5,232 nucleotides of DNA from Ktedonobacterales bacterium. Lineage in GTDB: Bacteria; Chloroflexota; Ktedonobacteria; Ktedonobacterales; JADMIN01. Position numbers and translations under genes: made by a program. The DNA lies in assembly GCA_025928125.1 (NCBI GenBank), contig JAICKD010000300.1:1-5232 (forward strand). Direction: 5' to 3'. Positions 1-5,125 of the stretch are shown here, piece after piece. Below the pieces are notes generated by a model, which ran no database searches, was not told where the DNA came from, and saw nothing but the letters and a program-made list of their open reading frames with translations. Each line of letters starts with the position of its first letter. Position 1 is the stretch's first letter.

Positions 1-504
1 GCCAACCAGCGCGCCATTCACGGTCGAGAAGCTTGTCATCGCGTCGGGCGATATGGCGTAGGCTCGCTGGCGCGCTGCATCATCGAGCAGCAGCAGGGTA
101 TCGGCAGCATTGGAAGCGTCGCCGGTCAGCGGCGTACGCGCGCGGGGCTGACCAGTCGCGCCATTCAGCAGGACGAAGGCATCTGGGCGAACAGACTGGC
201 ACGCGCCGACGGGCGGACAGAACGGCTCGCGCTGGCTGGCGAGTGTCGCGAGGTTACCCGTCGCGGGATCATATGCCGTGAAGAGCGCGCCCGCCTCCGG
301 GTGGGCAACCGCCACCACTGGGAGCGCTGGCAGGGTCGGCGCCGCGACGACTGCCTGCGCCTGACGCGCTCGCTCCACCAGCGCATGCGCGATGACCGCC
401 GAGCCGATAATCGTCAGCACAACCGCCACGACGGCAACCGCCCACAACCAGGAGCGGTGGTGGGCGGCAGATGTAGATTCAGAATCGGGCGAGCTTCCTC
501 GCAT
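1..504 (-). CDS. Membrane-anchored protein with extracytoplasmic propeller-like region, C-terminus off the window
   Basis: The frame is open from an ATG at 504 to the window edge, giving 168 codons with no stop, so the gene is truncated by the window and not necessarily broken. Residues 1-17 are polar and end in HHR. Residues 18-42 form one strong membrane helix (WLWAVAVVAVVLTIIG core). A charged, Gln/Ala-rich connector (about 43-56) and a Pro-rich stretch (56-69) follow. The remainder has phrases typical of beta-propeller or repeat blades, such as ALFTAYDPATGNLATLA (73-89) and LLLLDDAARQRAYAIS (137-152). A Cys pair lies at 96 and 102 (CPPVGAC), possibly a disulfide outside the membrane. The gene starts 8 nt after the stop of the DUF4126 gene, so the two are probably co-transcribed. 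No Shine-Dalgarno sequence is visible, which suggests translational coupling. The open frame and membrane anchor are seen directly. The propeller assignment is an inference from short motifs, and no specific function can be named. Confidence 0.72.
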   Translation of the reverse strand, partial: MRGSSPDSESTSAAHHRSWLWAVAVVAVVLTIIGSAVIAHALVERARQAQAVVAAPTLPALPVVAVAHPEAGALFTAYDPATGNLATLASQREPFCPPVGACQSVRPDAFVLLNGATGQPRARTPLTGDASNAADTLLLLDDAARQRAYAISPDAMTSFSTVNGALVG

Positions 505-512
505 GGTTGGCG

Positions 513-1355
513 CTAATTTGGCCGCTGAATCGTGTCGGCGTCGGGAGGATAGGGCGCGTTGACCGCGTATCCGCCGGAGACGGTCGGCAACGTTGGCGGC
601 GCGCCAGATGCGCCGTAGGTGGTCCCCATCGGCGCAAGCGAGTCATCCGATATCGGCGAATACGTCGCCGTTGTATCGGAAAACGCATTAGGCGCGTTGA
701 AGGCTCCCGCTGGTTTGGGCTTGCCTCCGCCGAAGATCCGCCGGACGCCGCGGAACATGGCCTTCGTCGCCTTGAAGAAGAGGATCAGCAGCAACACCAG
801 CGCGATGAACCCAACAATCGGCGCCAGCACCAATAGCAGAATAACCCCGACCACCAGAATGTCTTCGAGGAAGCTGGCAAACGGATTGCCTATGCCAGCG
901 GTGGTCGATGTGACCGCGGCGCGCGTGCCAGCCTTCATGAAATGTGTCACCAGCGCCACCAGCGCGCCCACGACCGCCGCCACGATTTTGCTCTCGTCGC
1001 TCAGCGTATTGGCGCTGCCCGCCATAATCAACGCGCCCGCGGCGGGACGAATGATCGTATGGACGATATCGCTGATGTGATCCACGCCCGGTATTTTATC
1101 TGCCAGGAACTCCAGTACCACCAGGATCGCCAGCACCCCAAGCACAATCGGATTGCCGAGGATATGGAACTGGTCCTGAACCGGCAACAGCGCCACGCCA
1201 TCCGGGCCGCGAATGTCGCTGGCGACGCCAAGAATCAGCAGTGGCAGATAGGCGCGCAGCCCGGCGGTGGAACTGAGTCCCAGCGCGGTGAGCAGCGTCG
1301 TCAGCGCAACCGGACTCAGCGGGTCGGTATAGGGGTCGCCCGACGAAAATGGCAT
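513..1355 (-). CDS. DUF4126 family integral membrane protein
   Basis: This 280-residue protein matches the DUF4126 pattern. The motif GLRAYLPLLILG lies at 32-43, LEFLADKIPGVDHISDIVHT at 81-100 followed by RPAAGAL, and the conserved THFMKAGTRAAV at 137-148 precedes a Ser/Thr/Asn segment and an FLED (162-165). Hydrophobic segments lie near 15-44, 67-84, 101-113, 122-138 and 165-195, so it sits in the cytoplasmic membrane. Its biochemical role is unknown. A basic stretch (195-213, FKATKAMFRGVRRIFGGGK) ends the membrane part. Residues about 214-280 form a Pro/Ala/Ser/Thr/Gly-rich tail with no predicted helices, which the shorter members of the family (about 190-200 residues, from memory) lack. 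The ATG start is firmly set by an AGGAGGAG sequence 7 nt upstream. The stop TAG is 8 nt before the next gene on the same strand, indicating an operon. Confidence 0.9.
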   Translation of the reverse strand: MPFSSGDPYTDPLSPVALTTLLTALGLSSTAGLRAYLPLLILGVASDIRGPDGVALLPVQDQFHILGNPIVLGVLAILVVLEFLADKIPGVDHISDIVHTIIRPAAGALIMAGSANTLSDESKIVAAVVGALVALVTHFMKAGTRAAVTSTTAGIGNPFASFLEDILVVGVILLLVLAPIVGFIALVLLLILFFKATKAMFRGVRRIFGGGKPKPAGAFNAPNAFSDTTATYSPISDDSLAPMGTTYGASGAPPTLPTVSGGYAVNAPYPPDADTIQRPN

Positions 1356-1585
1356 GGGTCATCTCCTCCTGCGCGCCGAATGACACGCCGCAAGACCATA
1401 CACAGGCTCCACGGTGTTCTGTCAGCAGTGTACCATGCGGTGTATATGTCGCCACCTGCTCAGGGAAAACGTATCCCCATTTGGCCGGACACATGCGTCT
1501 TATCTACGATTGCGCGTGGGGAAGGTTGAAAGAAACGCCAGCTCCCTATGTAGTTTTAGGAAACTAATGAGGGCATGCTCTCGGC
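1356..1585. other. Gene-free leader region upstream of DUF4126
   Basis: No credible gene lies here. It should hold the promoter for the minus-strand pair. Weak minus-strand candidates exist, for example a TTTCCC with a TATACA-like box about 16 nt downstream (around 1443-1470), but none is convincing. The stretch 1540-1570 is relatively AT-rich for this window. Short frames that cross it lack ribosome sites and protein-like composition. Confidence 0.5.
1363..1370 (-). promoter_or_regulatory. Strong ribosome binding site of the DUF4126 gene
   Basis: Read on the minus strand the bases are AGGAGGAG, a near-perfect anti-16S match ending 7 nt before the ATG at 1355. It fixes the start codon and predicts efficient translation. 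Confidence 0.8.
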
Positions 1586-1656
1586 GGCTGGCGGCTGAAG
1601 CCGCGCCTACGGGACACGCTGGCGCGCGTCCGCAAAGCCTGCCTGCGCAGGCTCCA
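1586..1656 (-). repeat. Structured REP-like repeat, copy R1
   Basis: This is copy 1 of a three-copy family, read on the minus strand. Stem-loop 1 (1636-1653) has 7 perfect pairs, AGCCTGC/GCAGGCT, around a GCAG loop. Stem-loop 2 (1612-1631) pairs GGACGCGC with GCGTGTCC, seven Watson-Crick pairs plus one G-T. After GTAG (1607-1610) comes stem-loop 3, built around GGC-TTCA-GCC. The copy aligns with R3 base for base in length and spacing. Unlike the other copies its GCTGGCGG end does not abut a gene stop codon. Confidence 0.8.
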
Positions 1657-1803
1657 GACTGCGCCAGACCTTGCTTCGCGGCCGCACTACGCGGATTTCA
1701 CAGAGCCGCTTGGCCAAAACGCGCACATCTGGGCATCGTCTTGGAGCCTGCGCAGGCAGGCTTTGTCGCCGCAGGCGCTTAGGCGCAGCTTCAGCCGCCA
1801 GCC
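1586..1803. repeat. Long inverted repeat formed by R1 and R2
   Basis: R1 and R2 face each other. The inner arms 1633-1656 and 1742-1765 are perfect 24-bp reverse complements. The outer arms 1586-1609 and 1780-1803 match over 24 bp with a single mismatch. The arms differ in length between these blocks (23 nt at 1610-1632, 14 nt at 1766-1779), so the fold would carry an internal loop. The 85-nt centre (1657-1741) has no gene. On the minus-strand transcript of the oxidase this would form a very stable 3' structure. It has no T-tract of the classical terminator type. Confidence 0.8.
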
Positions 1804-1804
1804 A
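1742..1804 (+). repeat. Structured REP-like repeat, copy R2
   Basis: Copy 2 lies on the plus strand. Stem-loop 1 (1745-1762) is identical to that of R1. Stem-loop 2 is shortened to CGCC-GCA-GGCG (about 1767-1777). A TTAG (1779-1782) and the stem-loop 3 segment 1782-1799 follow, with one weakened pair (AGC opposite GCC). Its end lies directly against the TAG stop (1805-1807) of the minus-strand oxidase gene. Confidence 0.8.
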
Positions 1805-2884
1805 CTAGACCGGCAGGCGCACCAGCTCTGGGCCGAGCGCGGCCACCGAGGGGCTGCCCACGAGCGCCATCGCCATCTCCAGTTCGGCGTTGAGCAATGC
1901 CAGAACGTGAGCGACGCCCTGCTGCCCGGCGACCGCCAGCCCCCAGAGGATCGGTCGGCCTAGCAGCACTGCCCGCGCGCCCAGCGAGAGCGCCTTGAGG
2001 GCATCCGTTCCCCGGCGGATACCACCATCCAGGTAGATCTCCGCGCCGCCATGCGCCGCCGCGACCACCTCGGGGAGCGCCTCGATGGTCGCCATCCCGC
2101 TCTCAAGCTGGCGCCCGCCGTGGTTAGAGACGATGATTCCCCGCGCGCCATGCTCCACCGCTAACCTGGCGTCTTCCGCCGTCAGGATGCCCTTGACGAC
2201 GATAGGCAGCGCCGTGATCGAGCGCAGCCAATCGAGCGCCTCCCAGGTGAGCGAGCTATCCAGCAGCGCATTCGCGTAGACCGCGAGGCCGGAGAGACCC
2301 GGCTCCTGACCCGGTTGCTCGCGGGCAGCGCCCTCGAAATTGCCCATGTGCAGGTGCGGCGGCAGGCCAAACCCGTTGCGGATGTCGCGTTCGCGCCGAC
2401 CCAGCCGCGCCGTATCCACTGTCAGCACGAGCGCGCGATAGCCCGCGGTCTCCGCCCGGCGCACGAGATCCTCCGTCACCTGGCGGTCGCGATAGACGTA
2501 GAGCTGGAACCAGAGCGGGCAGGTCGCCGCGTCGGCAACTTCCTCCAGCGACCGGTTCGACATCGTGCTGGCAACCATGAGCGAACCAGCCGCGCTTGCG
2601 CCGCGCGCCGTCTCGCACTCGCCCTCGGGGTGCGCCAGGCCGTGATAGGCCGTCGGCGCGATCAGCAGCGGGGTAGGCAGGTCGATGCCCAGCACGGTCG
2701 TCCCAAGAGCGATCCGGCTCACGTCCACCAGCACTCGCGGCCGCAGTTTGATCCGCTCAAATGCGTCGCGATTGGCATGGAGTGTCCGCTCGTCGTCGCT
2801 GCCGCTGCGGTAATAGTCCCAGGCGACCGGCGCAAGCCGTTCAGCGGCCAGTTCCTCATACTCGGCGATATTGATCGGCTCCAC
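1805..2884 (-). CDS. FMN-dependent alpha-hydroxy-acid oxidase/dehydrogenase (glycolate/lactate oxidase family)
   Basis: This is a cytoplasmic TIM-barrel flavoenzyme that oxidises an (S)-2-hydroxy acid to the 2-keto acid with FMN; oxygen or another acceptor takes the electrons. The 359 residues are colinear with plant glycolate oxidase over nearly the whole length. Counting from the GTG start, I see Tyr24 in the DYYRSGSDDE motif, NRDAFERIKLRPRVL after it, Tyr129 in QLYVYRDR, Asp157 and Arg164 in VDTARLGRRE, Lys231 in VVKG, catalytic His255 and Arg258 in SNHGGRQ, and the FMN-phosphate motif DGGIRRGTD from 286. All catalytic positions of the family are present. The substrate-pocket Trp108 of the plant enzyme is Met here (STMSNRS), so the substrate cannot be named with confidence. 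I chose GTG at 2884 because GGAGG stands 7 nt upstream and the numbering then coincides with the plant enzyme. An in-frame ATG at 2917 would add 11 residues but lacks a ribosome site. The gene is divergent from a TetR regulator that probably controls it. Confidence 0.93.
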   Translation of the reverse strand: MEPINIAEYEELAAERLAPVAWDYYRSGSDDERTLHANRDAFERIKLRPRVLVDVSRIALGTTVLGIDLPTPLLIAPTAYHGLAHPEGECETARGASAAGSLMVASTMSNRSLEEVADAATCPLWFQLYVYRDRQVTEDLVRRAETAGYRALVLTVDTARLGRRERDIRNGFGLPPHLHMGNFEGAAREQPGQEPGLSGLAVYANALLDSSLTWEALDWLRSITALPIVVKGILTAEDARLAVEHGARGIIVSNHGGRQLESGMATIEALPEVVAAAHGGAEIYLDGGIRRGTDALKALSLGARAVLLGRPILWGLAVAGQQGVAHVLALLNAELEMAMALVGSPSVAALGPELVRLPV

Positions 2885-2891
2885 GCCTATG

Positions 2892-2896
2892 CCTCC
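2892..2896 (-). promoter_or_regulatory. Ribosome binding site deciding a GTG start for the oxidase
   Basis: GGAGG on the minus strand ends 7 nt before GTG at 2884. The alternative ATG at 2917 is preceded only by CAGGCGGC with no useful spacing. This favours the GTG start. Confidence 0.65.
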
Positions 2897-2929
2897 AAAT
2901 CTTGCGCTCAACAGCATGCCGCCTGAGCC

Positions 2930-2943
2930 AATTGTATACTATT
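2930..2943. promoter_or_regulatory. Candidate TetR operator
   Basis: AATTGTATACTATT is a 14-bp dyad centred on GTATAC with one mismatched pair. It covers the -10 of the oxidase promoter and ends one base before the TATAAT of the regulator promoter, so one bound dimer could repress both directions. A longer alternative dyad, ATTGTATA-N4-TCTATAAT (2931-2950), pairs at 6 of 8 positions. Binding is inferred from position and symmetry only. Confidence 0.35.
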
Positions 2944-2964
2944 CTATAATGGAAGAGGCGCCAA
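2936..2964 (-). promoter_or_regulatory. Candidate promoter of the oxidase gene
   Basis: On the minus strand TTGGCG (2959-2964) and TAGTAT (2936-2941) are separated by exactly 17 nt, each matching 4 of 6 consensus bases. The predicted start near 2929 gives a leader of about 45 nt to the GTG, room for the GGAGG, but only about 12 nt to the ATG. Confidence 0.4.
2945..2950 (+). promoter_or_regulatory. Candidate -10 box of the TetR gene
   Basis: This is a perfect TATAAT in otherwise GC-rich DNA, about 72 nt before the regulator start codon. No convincing -35 lies 16-18 nt upstream, so activity may be modest or need another factor. Confidence 0.4.
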
Positions 2965-2989
2965 GCCGTTTCCGGTGAGTGACCGCGCG

Positions 2990-3008
2990 CATGCCCGCTC
3001 CTGGCATG
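2990..3008. promoter_or_regulatory. Second dyad between the divergent genes
   Basis: CATGCC and GGCATG form a perfect 6-bp inverted repeat with a 7-nt spacer, located in the leader of the TetR gene just before its start. It could be a second operator half-site pair or an mRNA hairpin near the ribosome site. It may also be chance in GC-rich sequence. Confidence 0.25.
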
Positions 3009-3021
3009 AAGTCAGGGTACC

Positions 3022-3696
3022 ATGCTAGAAAAGAATGAGACGCCCACGCCCAGCCAACCCGGAGAGATGGCCAGCGCCGCGCGCCGCCGCCCCGGACGGC
3101 CCACCAATGGCGCGCCTGTCGCCGAGGTGGAGACGCGCACGCTGATTTTGAAAGCGGCACGCCGCCTCTTCATGCAACGCGGTTTCGCCGATGTGGCCGT
3201 CGGCGAGGTGGCCCACGCGGCGGGTGTCACCAAGCCAACCCTCTACTACCACTTCGGCGACAAAGAGGGCCTCTATGCCGATGTGCTCTGCGATCTCATG
3301 CGGGAGGTTGGCGGCTACATCCGCTCGGTGACAGAGGCGGACGCCACCGCGCGGCAGCGATTGGAAGACCTGACCGCGGGCTACTTCCAGTATGCCGACG
3401 CGACGATGGAGCCGATGCTGCGCGACGCCACTGAATTGCTCGGCGAATCGCACGGGCGGCGCGTTCACGAGACGTATGCGCGCGAGATGCTGGCGCCGAT
3501 TGCCGAACTGATGCGCGACGGGATGCGCCTGGGCGAGATCGCGGAGGGCAACGCCGATTTCCTCGTGCGCGCCTGGTTCGGGCTGCTCGACGCCTTCACC
3601 GCGCAGGGAGGCCACAACGCGCGCACGCCCGACGAGCATCGCCAGGTAGCGATCCAGGTGGCGCGCTTCTTTCTCGATGGCGCCGCGCCCCGCTGA
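3022..3696 (+). CDS. TetR/AcrR family transcriptional regulator
   Basis: This is a DNA-binding repressor-type protein of 224 residues, a usual length for the family. The N-terminal DNA-binding domain spans about 35-85. Helix 1 is RTLILKAARRLFMQRGF (39-55). The helix-turn-helix is VAVGEVAHAAGVTKPTLYYH (58-77), followed by the family signature FGDKEGLYADVL (78-89). The C-terminal ligand-binding and dimer domain (about 95-218) is all-helical by composition, and its ligand cannot be read from the sequence. A basic, Pro/Gly-rich lead segment RRRPGRPTNG (21-30) resembles an AT-hook. The start ATG has only a short AGGG 4 nt upstream. The internal ATG at 3067 has GGAG only 2 nt away, which is too close, so the longer form is kept. 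The gene is divergent from the hydroxy-acid oxidase, the classic arrangement for local control, so it probably represses that gene and itself. Confidence 0.93.
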   Translation: MLEKNETPTPSQPGEMASAARRRPGRPTNGAPVAEVETRTLILKAARRLFMQRGFADVAVGEVAHAAGVTKPTLYYHFGDKEGLYADVLCDLMREVGGYIRSVTEADATARQRLEDLTAGYFQYADATMEPMLRDATELLGESHGRRVHETYAREMLAPIAELMRDGMRLGEIAEGNADFLVRAWFGLLDAFTAQGGHNARTPDEHRQVAIQVARFFLDGAAPR

Positions 3697-3911
3697 ACGT
3701 GCGACATGCGCATAAGTATTTCGCTCGCTTCGGGAGCATTGTACGCCGGGTGGGAGTATCAATGGCCTAGTCTCGTTGCTGGATTCATACCGCTGTGTGA
3801 CAATAGTTTCTGGGCATTTCGCATCGCGCTGGCCTGATACTTTGCGCTGGCGCCATGGCCCGCTGTGAGAACCCGGTGATAGTGAGTTTGCCAGGATACG
3901 CAGATGCACAC

Positions 3912-3952
3912 GGTCGCCTCAGCCATCCACATTCCACACGGCACAGGCGACC
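3912..3952. repeat. Inverted repeat upstream of the 4051 gene
   Basis: GGTCGCCT (3912-3919) and AGGCGACC (3945-3952) are perfect 8-bp reverse complements around a 25-nt loop rich in CCACA/CACA. It lies about 100 nt before the start codon, so it could be a leader hairpin or a regulator site. Confidence 0.4.
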
Positions 3953-4038
3953 TTTCACGGTAGACGTGAGAATGGCCGAGAGCACGCGACTTTGTGAGCG
4001 ACGGTATCGGCTTGGCACAGAATAGCGCGTGAGAGCAG

Positions 4039-4044
4039 AGGGGG
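4039..4044 (+). promoter_or_regulatory. Ribosome binding site of the 4051 gene
   Basis: AGGGGG ends 6 nt before the ATG at 4051, supporting this start. Confidence 0.6.
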
Positions 4045-4050
4045 AACGCA

Positions 4051-4989
4051 ATGGCGAAGGGCGAGCGGAAGCGAGGACTTGGCTCCCGTCTTTTTGGTCT
4101 GATTAATCCCATTCGTGACCCAAGCTTGCTCGTCGCCATCATCCTGACGGTGATCGAGAAAGGCAGCTCAAACGCCACCCCGACTGAATGGGCGTTGTTT
4201 GGCCTGCTGAACTGGATCGCGGTCAAAGGCGCCATCTGGCTGCTGGTGAATTTCGCCTTCTCGTTCGTCTACCTGTTTCGCAAGGGACTCTGGGCCATGC
4301 GCCATCCCCGGCTGGCCTGGCGGCTGCTGGATGCGATGGGAACCGAGGAGATCATCATCGGCGGCCTGCGCCCGGATATGTTCACCGCGGAGGATGGCTC
4401 GCTGCACGAGGGCCAGCTTGCCTATGGCGGCATGGGTCTGGCGGGTGGATACGCCCCCGGCTACGGTCAGGGAGCGCTTGGCCCTGGCTATGGACAGGAC
4501 AACTATGACGACTATGATGACTACGGCCGTGGCGGTGGCGTGCCAAGCATGCGACTGGATGAGCGCTCCGAGGAGCTGCGCGATATGCTGGCCACGTACT
4601 CGCGCCTGATGGAAGACTGGATGGCCTTCACCGAGGAGAAGTGGCGCGCGGTCAGCGACAGCCAGCTCGGCTGGAAGCCCCTGCGCGGGCGCTGGAACGG
4701 CTGGGAACAGATCTACAGCGATGCGTTCAACGCAGTCGGACCAAACGCCCCAGATAACACCGCGCGCCGGTTCGATAACTCGCAGTCGAAAGGCTCGGCG
4801 GCGAGCTCGGTCGCCTGCTTCCTGCACGACCTCGATATGCTGCGCCAGGGCATGATTCTCGTCGAGTCCGGCGAACAGCCCCAGGCGCCACGCGCGGGCG
4901 GCTTCGGCGGTGGCGGCGCGCCATCGGTCAGCTCGCGCACTGGCAAAGCGCCGATCATCCGCAATCCGATGATCGTCGACGCCGATTAG
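4051..4989 (+). CDS. Hypothetical membrane protein with Gly/Tyr/Asp low-complexity linker
   Basis: I do not recognise this 312-residue protein. It has a basic N-terminus (MAKGERKRGLGSRLFG). A first hydrophobic stretch follows (25-35, SLLVAIILTVI). A long hydrophobic segment (47-76) is rich in Trp and Phe and probably makes one or two membrane passes. A basic cytoplasmic-type flank (77-92, RKGLWAMRHPRLAWR) comes next. Residues 121-163 are low complexity, with GYGQGALGPGYGQD (137-150), then NYDDYDDYGRGGG (151-163). Residues 167-270 form a charged, helical and Trp-rich domain (Trp at 189, 198, 208, 215, 218) with RSEELRDMLATYSRLMEDW near its start. The tail (273-312) is Gly/Pro/Ser-rich. Start choice is supported by AGGGGG upstream. 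The coding frame is convincing from its codon pattern and domain-like layout. The flanks, with spacers and repeats, suggest a single-gene transcript. It might be a membrane-tethered scaffold, but that is speculation. Confidence 0.85.
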   Translation: MAKGERKRGLGSRLFGLINPIRDPSLLVAIILTVIEKGSSNATPTEWALFGLLNWIAVKGAIWLLVNFAFSFVYLFRKGLWAMRHPRLAWRLLDAMGTEEIIIGGLRPDMFTAEDGSLHEGQLAYGGMGLAGGYAPGYGQGALGPGYGQDNYDDYDDYGRGGGVPSMRLDERSEELRDMLATYSRLMEDWMAFTEEKWRAVSDSQLGWKPLRGRWNGWEQIYSDAFNAVGPNAPDNTARRFDNSQSKGSAASSVACFLHDLDMLRQGMILVESGEQPQAPRAGGFGGGGAPSVSSRTGKAPIIRNPMIVDAD

Positions 4990-5023
4990 CGTCAGACTTC
5001 AGCCCCCGGACCTCACCCCCCGG

Positions 5024-5047
5024 CCCCCTCTCCTGTGGGAGAGGGGG
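5024..5047. terminator. C-rich perfect hairpin between convergent genes, possible bidirectional terminator
   Basis: CCCCCTCTCC (5024-5033) and GGAGAGGGGG (5038-5047) make a perfect 10-bp stem with a TGTG loop, 35 nt after the stop of the 4051 gene. Its position between convergent genes suits termination in both directions, but no T-tract follows. The CCTCACCCC... lead-in with such a stem is a common dispersed intergenic palindrome in many bacterial genomes, so it may be a repeat with no terminator role. Confidence 0.45.
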
Positions 5048-5057
5048 AGCCAGAACC

Positions 5058-5124
5058 AGCCCGCGCAGGCGGGCTTTGCGGTTGCGCGGAAGCGCAACCC
5101 TTAGGCGTGGCTTCAGCCGCCAGC
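5058..5124 (+). repeat. Structured REP-like repeat, copy R3
   Basis: Copy 3 is on the plus strand. Stem-loop 1 (5058-5075) pairs AGCCCGC with GCGGGCT around GCAG. Compared with R1/R2, one C-G pair here replaces a T-A pair, a compensatory change. Stem-loop 2 (5080-5099) pairs GGTTGCGC with GCGCAACC around GGAA, 8 perfect pairs. TTAG and stem-loop 3 (5104-5121) follow. The end lies one base from the TAG stop of the minus-strand response-regulator gene. Confidence 0.8.
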
Positions 5125-5125
5125 G

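Larger units (their letters stand above)
3697..4050. other. Gene-free spacer between the TetR gene and the membrane protein gene
   Basis: No credible gene is present. Minus-strand frames across it lack ribosome sites and run into the next gene in antisense. Just after the TetR stop, GCTC-N7-GAGC (about 3724-3738) is a weak hairpin without a T-tract, so no clear terminator is seen. The right half holds an 8-bp inverted repeat (3912-3952) and a looser one, GCCGAGA/TATCGGC (3975-3981 and 4005-4011). The promoter of the downstream gene should lie here, but no good -35/-10 pair stands out. Confidence 0.5.

Noticed and set aside
619..1080. Plus-strand open frame (153 codons) opposite DUF4126
   Set aside because: It is a shadow of the DUF4126 gene, with no start signal and no recognisable domain.
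1636..1653. Classical intrinsic terminator at the repeat hairpins
   Set aside because: The stems are strong, but none is followed by a run of T on either strand; at most TTTG occurs.
1414..1782. Plus-strand frame (122 codons) running through the inverted repeat
   Set aside because: Most of it is repeat sequence (both arms and centre). No ribosome site is present and the product looks like translated repeat.
1586..1803. CRISPR array or insertion sequence
   Set aside because: Only two inverted arms are present, with no regularly spaced direct repeats and no transposase gene between them.
2315..2926. Plus-strand open frame (203 codons) opposite the oxidase
   Set aside because: The other strand encodes an unmistakable flavoenzyme with all catalytic motifs. 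The frame is Arg/His/Gln-rich.
3025..3909. Long minus-strand open frame (294 codons) opposite the TetR gene
   Set aside because: It is an antisense shadow of a clear TetR protein. It is Arg/His-rich with no domain, and no ribosome site supports it.
3759..4235. Minus-strand frame (158 codons) across the spacer and the start of the 4051 gene
   Set aside because: Its Ser/Arg/Pro/His-rich, non-protein-like sequence lacks a ribosome site, and about 185 nt of it is antisense to the 4051 coding start.
4168..4827. Minus-strand open frame (219 codons) opposite the 4051 gene
   Set aside because: It is antisense to a frame with a good ribosome site and membrane-protein layout. Its composition is typical of a high-GC shadow.
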